From NCBI RefSeq assembly GCF_020037475.1, contig NZ_JAIQDB010000005.1:100498-164497 (forward strand): a stretch of 64,000 bases of DNA, given 5' to 3'. A model generated the notes under the pieces. The model saw only the letters and a list, made by a program, of their open reading frames with translations, was not told the DNA's origin and did not search any database. Positions 61,209 through 64,000 of the stretch are shown in pieces (within the stretch, counting starts at the first letter, position 1; every line of letters begins with the position of its first letter). The translations under genes were made by a program, and so were the position numbers. The stretch is from Sutcliffiella deserti (lineage in GTDB: Bacteria > Bacillota > Bacilli > Bacillales > Bacillaceae_I).

Positions 61209-61816
61209 GTGCATTCTCCTATCCCTTTGGTTGATTTGTTTGGATGCTTGATAGATATGTAGCTCTTAGTTAGCAGTTTAGTTAGTGTGACTTCACCTCC
61301 AGCCTTGATTTATTTGTTTCAGGTAATCAGAGGTGCAGATCTCGATGTGGGGTAATGCTGTAAGTAATTCGTGGTGCTAAGGGTTAACTGAATTGTAAAG
61401 GCTGGCGGACCGTGGTGACAAATGGTGTTTTAGTAAGGTCTAAAGGACTATGCGAGTAGCACAAAAAGGGTATAACTTGCCCGAAACCCCTCCTGAAATA
61501 TCCCATTTGCACTAAAACTGCGGGACAGAGTTGGGGTTTTGGATACTTTTGTTGGGTTGGTTTGTTAAAGTTGTAAGAGAATGAAGGGAGGAGTTAACCG
61601 TTGCAAAAAAACTGGAAATGGTTAGCGATTTGGGTTATGTTGGTAATGGGTGTGTGAGAGAAAGGGGATGTATAGTATAATTGTGGGAGAAGTATTGTTT
61701 TTTGGAGTATGATGCTATATTTCTTCATAACTTCTATTATGTGAATCTATTTTCCAAGCTAGTGAAAGATGGAACAAGTAGAAATACAGGTAATTACTGA
61801 AAAGAGGGGAAAGAAT
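61209..61816. other. 600-bp intergenic region with a truncated small ORF
   Basis: From 61601 a TTG behind GGGAGGAG opens an 18-codon frame (KNWKWLAIWVMLVMGV) that looks like the signal or membrane start of a larger protein but stops at 61655-61657; it may be a truncated gene. Between 61209 and 61600 there is no gene. The ABC-2 operon leader begins after about 61700. Confidence 0.45.
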
Positions 61817-62758
61817 ATGTCTCGTTATGCATTAGAAGTGAAGAATTTAACAAAGAAGATTGGTAGCAAAACGATTGTTAAGGATGTAAGTTTTGAAGTG
61901 GAAAAGGGAGAGATTTTTGGACTTCTTGGACCCAATGGTGCAGGGAAAACTACCATTATCAGAATGATAGTCAACTTAATCAATCGCACAGGCGGAAGTG
62001 TTATTATTAATGGCCATAATTTGGATGACTCTTTTAAAACTGCCATGAGTGAAATGGGAGCGATTGTAGAGAATCCTGAGTTCTATAAGTACATGTCTGG
62101 ATACAAAAATATTAAGCATTATGCCAACATGGCAACTAGAACAATTACAAAAGAACGAATTGAAGAAATGGTAAGTCTCGTTGGTCTTAATGAAGCAATT
62201 CATAATAAAGTGAAAACCTATTCCTTAGGGATGAGACAGCGTCTTGGGGTAGCGCAAGCATTATTGCATGAACCGTCGTTACTGATTCTTGATGAGCCGA
62301 CAAATGGACTTGATCCTCAGGGAATTCGTGAGTTCCGTGATTATTTACGTTTGCTTGCCAATAATGGCATTTCAGTTGTCGTTTCTTCTCACTTGTTATC
62401 AGAAATGCAACTGATGTGTGACCGATTTGCCATTATTGAAAAAGGGGAGCTTATACATATTTCCACGATGAACGAATCAGTCGGCACTGGTGAAGAAGCA
62501 TTAAGAGAGTATGCTTTTGAAGTAAGTGATATGGATGCGGCCCTCGCTATTTTAGAGGAAAATGAACTTTCCGGTAAAGTATTGAAAAAGAATGCAACAG
62601 AAGTTTCCCTATCCATCGGTAAAGAAGAAGTTGCCAAGATAAATCGTCTGTTTGTGCAACAAAATATTGATGTTTACGGAATCGTTATGCTCAAAGCAAC
62701 TCTTGAGGATCGATTCTTAGAATTAACCAACAAGGATAAAAAGGAGCAAATGGTATGA
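61817..62758 (+). CDS. ABC-2 transporter ATP-binding protein (BcrA-like)
   Basis: 313 residues from ATG 61817, with AGAGGGGAAAG upstream; an in-frame upstream ATG lacks a site. Walker A is GPNGAGKT, Walker B LLILDEPTNGLDP, the signature YSLGMRQRLGVAQALL, and the H-loop VVSSHLLSEM. The C-terminal 90 residues form the typical BcrA/YtrB extension. This group exports antibiotics such as bacitracin, or other envelope-active compounds, together with a partner permease. The stop overlaps the permease start (ATGA), so the two are translationally coupled. No two-component system is adjacent, unlike Bce-type modules. Confidence 0.92.
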   Translation: MSRYALEVKNLTKKIGSKTIVKDVSFEVEKGEIFGLLGPNGAGKTTIIRMIVNLINRTGGSVIINGHNLDDSFKTAMSEMGAIVENPEFYKYMSGYKNIKHYANMATRTITKERIEEMVSLVGLNEAIHNKVKTYSLGMRQRLGVAQALLHEPSLLILDEPTNGLDPQGIREFRDYLRLLANNGISVVVSSHLLSEMQLMCDRFAIIEKGELIHISTMNESVGTGEEALREYAFEVSDMDAALAILEENELSGKVLKKNATEVSLSIGKEEVAKINRLFVQQNIDVYGIVMLKATLEDRFLELTNKDKKEQMV

Positions 62759-63696
62759 TTGGACTAATCAAAAATGAAATAATGAAAATATTTTCAAAGA
62801 TATCCAGTTGGGCATACATAGCGATCCTTGTTCTGGGTGTGGTGGCAGGAGCTTTTATCTATCAGAATGTTTTTGAGACAAACGAAAATTGGCAAAGTGA
62901 CACACAGGCTGAAATAGCGGAATTAGATTCCATTCTGGCGGAAGTGCCGGAAGAGGAGAAGGAATTCTATCAATCAGAAATTGATCAAAAACAGCAATTA
63001 ATCGATTCGAACATCAACCCAACGGAAAAGGTAAGCTGGCACTTCATGAATGATGTGGTGTTTGGATTGACAATTTTGGTTACTCTGTTTACGGTCATTT
63101 TATGTAGTGCAAACGTAGCAGCTGAATTTTCGGATGGAACAATCAAGCAGCTATTAATCCGTCCTCATCGCCGCTGGAGTATCTTGCTGTCAAAATATAT
63201 ATCTGTACTTCTATACTCCTTTGCGATGCTCTCAGTACTTCTGTTAGCAGGATATATTGTAGGTGTCATCTTCTTTGGCGTTGGAGATTTTAACATGAAA
63301 TCCATGGTATATACGATGGATGGTCAAAAGGAAGTTGCCATCGGAACCCAATTTTTCACAAGCATTCTCTACTACCTGCCGAGCTTATTGATGGTCATGA
63401 CTATATCATTCATGCTATCGACTCTCTTCAAAAGTCAGGCATTGGCAGTTGGTATCGGAATTGCAGTACTGTTCATCTCGTCCGTATTAGGTGGTATCAT
63501 TATCTTCTTGGCAGAAAAATTCACATGGGTAAAATTCCTAATTTTCCCTCACATGGACTTAACCGTCTATGCAATACAGGATAAAATACTGCAAGACGTC
63601 ACTCTACCATTCTCTCTGACGATCTTACTAGTATACTACGCCATCTTTATGGCACTAACATTCCTATTCTTCCAGAAACGAGACATAAGCATATAA
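62755..63696 (+). CDS. ABC-2 type transporter permease
   Basis: 313 residues. A first helix (AYIAILVLGVVAGAFIYQNV) is followed by a Glu/Gln-rich helical extracellular loop (45-85) and five further helices. Segments such as SANVAAEFSDGTIKQLLIRPHRR and FMLSTLFKSQALAVGIGIAVLF match BcrB/YtrC-like permeases. It forms the membrane pore for the upstream ATPase. Gene overlap is 4 nt. The terminator after the stop is of the REP-like GGGTCGG type. Confidence 0.9.
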   Translation: MIGLIKNEIMKIFSKISSWAYIAILVLGVVAGAFIYQNVFETNENWQSDTQAEIAELDSILAEVPEEEKEFYQSEIDQKQQLIDSNINPTEKVSWHFMNDVVFGLTILVTLFTVILCSANVAAEFSDGTIKQLLIRPHRRWSILLSKYISVLLYSFAMLSVLLLAGYIVGVIFFGVGDFNMKSMVYTMDGQKEVAIGTQFFTSILYYLPSLLMVMTISFMLSTLFKSQALAVGIGIAVLFISSVLGGIIIFLAEKFTWVKFLIFPHMDLTVYAIQDKILQDVTLPFSLTILLVYYAIFMALTFLFFQKRDISI

Positions 63697-63740
63697 AAAA
63701 AGTGGGTCGGAGGGACAGGTTCCTCGACCCACTTTTTTAT
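63695..63740 (+). terminator. hairpin terminator of REP type
   Basis: AAAAAAGTGGGTCG pairs perfectly with CGACCCACTTTTTT around a loop containing GGGACAGG. It ends the ABC-2 operon and shares its core with the hairpin at 44531. Confidence 0.9.
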
Positions 63741-64000
63741 TGCACCTGAAAGAAACTCCACAATCCAGCAGTGGTTCTCTTCTTGTAATAATTTCCTCTA
63801 CTTTGAGTGTTATTGTTTCTCGAATCCAATTAACTACTCGTCAGCAACAGCGCAAAAAAAAAAAAACGATCTTAATAAACTCTTAGGTCGGTAGCATCTC
63901 GACTTCAAATGGAGAGGTTACCGAGTGTATAAGAGATCCAATGCGGTATCTAAGTTTGGCAATAAGCAAACTTTGATACCGTATTTTTCCTTTCGTCCGC
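63741..64000. other. end-of-window noncoding region with a terminator-like hairpin
   Basis: CGGTATCTAAGTTTG at 63944-63958 pairs with CAAACTTTGATACCG at 63967-63981 with one mismatch, followed by TATTTTT, a good rho-independent terminator on the plus strand with no gene before it. A poly-A run lies at 63850-63864. It could be the end of a leader RNA for a gene beyond the window, or of a small RNA. No T-box or other known riboswitch motif is recognised. Confidence 0.5.

Noticed and set aside
63870..63945. Possible tRNA or T-box leader near the window end
   Set aside because: GGTCGGTAGCATC-like text recalls tRNA D-arm sequences, but no cloverleaf can be drawn and the T-box core is absent.

Overview
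This window looks like a chromosome segment of an endospore-forming member of the Bacillaceae (Bacillus sensu lato). The support is an AT-rich composition, strong AGGAGG-type ribosome binding sites, frequent TTG and GTG starts, many U-tailed hairpin terminators, and a Bacillus-style gene content: ECF sigma factors with anti-sigma partners, a glucose PTS permease with fused IICBA domains, PspA, two CBO0543-type membrane proteins, an RRNPP-type regulator, secreted subtilisin and M14 peptidases, and a collagen-like surface protein. Dispersed repeats typical of Bacillaceae intergenic DNA also occur. I see no rRNA, tRNA, intact insertion sequence, prophage or CRISPR array.

Layout. 0-3 kb: a tail of a cut gene, a small ORF, an ECF sigma factor with its own ECF-type promoter, and a partner membrane protein built on a signal-peptidase-like fold that has lost both catalytic residues. 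3-6 kb: PadR regulator plus DUF4188 protein, then a WYL regulator plus a DJ-1/PfpI protein. 6-11.6 kb: a broken ORF between 16-bp inverted repeats, a cre-like site, a 1185-residue secreted GH16 glucanase with five CBM-like modules, and an aldo/keto reductase. 12-14.7 kb: two tandem secreted M14 carboxypeptidases. 15-19 kb: a MacB/FtsX-type ABC transporter with a PASTA-repeat membrane protein, behind a second ECF-type promoter. 19.5-22 kb (minus strand): a TPP riboswitch and terminator in front of an SDR and an NtaA/SnaA/DszA-type flavin monooxygenase. 22-24 kb: a second ECF sigma/zinc-finger anti-sigma pair. 24-38.7 kb: mostly single-gene units (SstT, CBO0543, a YdaG-like stress protein, two MFS carriers, Dus, MsrA, TauE, GNAT, DUF2812, VOC, a third ECF sigma factor, EamA). 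39-44.2 kb: an orphan Opp-type permease pair, a glycosyltransferase, a second CBO0543 gene with a 37-residue neighbour, and a Cys-rich protein. 44.7-50.2 kb: DUF4178, PspA, DUF4247 lipoprotein, DUF350, membrane-bound spermidine synthase-like protein and K+ channel/TrkA-N. 50.7-64 kb: collagen-like/beta-helix protein, PtsG, VOC, RRNPP regulator, large S8 protease and an ABC-2 transporter.

How the genes work together. Much of the region serves the cell surface and outside world: polymer and protein degradation (GH16, M14 x2, S8), envelope stress sensing (three ECF systems, the PspA cluster), transport, and surface structures. The most unusual unit is the thiamin-pyrophosphate-riboswitch operon, which places an uncharacterised flavin monooxygenase and dehydrogenase under thiamin control. 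Next are the pseudo-signal-peptidase partner of the first ECF factor, the PspA/polyamine/ion-channel cluster, and the shared ECF promoter that may tie the first sigma factor to the ABC-PASTA operon. Several families of short hairpin repeats fill the intergenic regions, some nested within one another.
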